NCBI GenBank assembly: GCA_964613035.1
Contig: CAZTFQ010000013.1
Coordinates: 1-55,380 of the forward strand
Source of the DNA: CAVIQK01 sp964613035
GTDB lineage: Bacteria > Bacillota > Clostridia > Christensenellales > DTU072
DNA: 55,380 bases
Direction of reading: 5' to 3'
Below the pieces are notes generated by a model. The model ran no database searches. It had not been told where the DNA came from and worked only from the letters and a program-made list of their open reading frames with translations. The position numbers and the translations under genes are program-made. This document shows positions 54,480 through 55,380 of this stretch, one piece after another. Position 1 is the first letter of the stretch. Each line of letters begins with the position of its first letter.

Positions 54480-55380
54480 ATGTATCAGGTAAAGAAAAGA
54501 GACGGTCAGGTAGTCGACTTCGATATCACTAAAATCAGAGACGCCATAGAGAAGGCTTTCAGAAGCTGCGAGAGAGATTATACTCCCGACGTGCTGGATC
54601 TGCTTGCGCTCAAGGTGACGGCGGAGTTTTCCAAGAAGGTCAAAGACGGCATTATAACGGTAGAAGACATTCAGGACAGCGTAGAAGTCGTCCTTATTCA
54701 GACGGGTTACGTCGAGGTTTCCAAGGCGTATATATTGTATCGTAAAAAGCACGAAGGTCTGCGTAACGTCAACAACGTCGTGTTCGATTACAAAAAGACC
54801 ATCGACAATTATCTGAAAATCAACGACTGGAGAGTGAAAGAAAACTCCACCGTCACGTATTCCGTAGGCGGATTGATTCTTTCCAATTCCGGTGCGATTA
54901 CCGCCAACTATTGGCTCTCCGAGATATACGACGGAGAGACCGAGCAGGCTCACCGCAACGCGGATATTCACATCCACGACTTGTCCATGCTGACCGGTTA
55001 TTGCGCGGGCTGGTCTCTTAAGCAGCTCATTCAGGAGGGACTCGGCGGCGTACCCGGCAAGATAACCTCTTCCCCCGCGACGCACCTTTCCACTCTGTGC
55101 AATCAGATGGTCAACTTCCTCGGAATCATGCAGAACGAGTGGGCGGGAGCGCAAGCGTTTTCTTCCTTCGATACGTATCTGGCACCGTTCGTCAAAGTGG
55201 ACAATCTCTCGTATAAAGAAGTCAAGCAGTGCATACAGTCCTTCATATACGGCGTCAACACTCCTTCCCGTTGGGGCACGCAAGCGCCTTTTACCAACGT
55301 GACTCTCGACTGGGTCGTGCCTAACGACCTCGCGGAGCTTCCCGCAATCGTCGGCGGCAAGGAAATGGATTTCAAATATA
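54480..55380 (+). CDS. nrdD: Anaerobic ribonucleoside-triphosphate reductase, N-terminal part
   Basis: The gene begins at ATG 54480 with AGGAGA upstream and is open at the window edge (300 codons seen of about 700 expected). Residues 1-90 are an ATP-cone (MYQVKKRDGQVVDFDITKIR, TGYVEVSKAYILYR) that senses ATP/dATP. The glycyl-radical reductase domain then begins, with ADIHIHDLSMLTGYCAGWSL, where the cysteine is a conserved active-site residue. NrdD makes deoxyribonucleotides under strict anaerobiosis, with NrdG as activase. The C-terminal glycyl radical site lies outside the window. Confidence 0.96.
   Translation, partial: MYQVKKRDGQVVDFDITKIRDAIEKAFRSCERDYTPDVLDLLALKVTAEFSKKVKDGIITVEDIQDSVEVVLIQTGYVEVSKAYILYRKKHEGLRNVNNVVFDYKKTIDNYLKINDWRVKENSTVTYSVGGLILSNSGAITANYWLSEIYDGETEQAHRNADIHIHDLSMLTGYCAGWSLKQLIQEGLGGVPGKITSSPATHLSTLCNQMVNFLGIMQNEWAGAQAFSSFDTYLAPFVKVDNLSYKEVKQCIQSFIYGVNTPSRWGTQAPFTNVTLDWVVPNDLAELPAIVGGKEMDFKY

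Overview
The window looks like chromosomal DNA of an anaerobic, endospore-forming low-to-mid GC Firmicute, probably an uncultured Clostridia lineage. The basis is a YyaC-type spore protease-like gene, an anaerobic class III ribonucleotide reductase (nrdD), an rpsF-ssb-rpsR operon, sigma-A style promoters with 16-18 bp spacers, and several lipoproteins and membrane-anchored surface proteins with no sign of an outer membrane. The exact family cannot be fixed from sequence reading alone. I saw no tRNA, rRNA, CRISPR array, insertion sequence or prophage.

Region 1 to 3.9 kb (minus strand): a helix-turn-helix/zinc-ribbon regulator whose membrane and extracellular part continues in another frame (apparent frameshift in a C-run), preceded by a structured leader with a promoter, an alternative-pairing terminator and a long inverted repeat. 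Then come an unrecognised 508-residue membrane protein and a LysR regulator. Region 3.9 to 10.4 kb: a candidate small RNA, rpsF-ssb-rpsR, a small [2Fe-2S] protein, YyaC, FtsH, a minus-strand acyltransferase-like protein with an apparently leaderless transcript, and MgtC/SapB. Region 10.4 to 19.7 kb: two overlapping FAD-dependent oxidoreductases, then a likely operon of a transglutaminase-like Ig-domain lipoprotein, a mutarotase-like protein, a ROK-family protein and a PIG-L-type deacetylase.

Region 19.7 to 52.5 kb is the outstanding part. A single uninterrupted gene of about 23.7 kb encodes a 7887-residue lipoprotein. Its N-terminal half holds 14 recognisable copies of a divergent repeat of about 280-340 residues. 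Three carboxypeptidase-regulatory-like domains, a hydrophobic helical stretch and a long array of Ig-like (Big_4-like) domains follow. It is followed by a 517-residue propeller-like lipoprotein, an acidic double zinc-ribbon protein on the other strand, and a 2143-residue signal-peptide protein with Ig-like repeats, a C-terminal membrane anchor and a basic cytoplasmic tail. That last gene runs directly into rmuC and pgsA. The window ends inside nrdD, which has two 16-bp NrdR-type palindromes exactly 32 bp apart upstream of its promoter.

Reading the locus together (inference): the 7887-, 517-, 2143- and 1048-residue proteins are all exported and anchored, so they may form a cell-surface apparatus. 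The frameshifted HTH/membrane protein has an extracellular stretch resembling the 517-residue lipoprotein. No function for the giant repeat is established here; a lipid-binding LppX/LolA-like fold or a structural adhesin are the two ideas I would test first.
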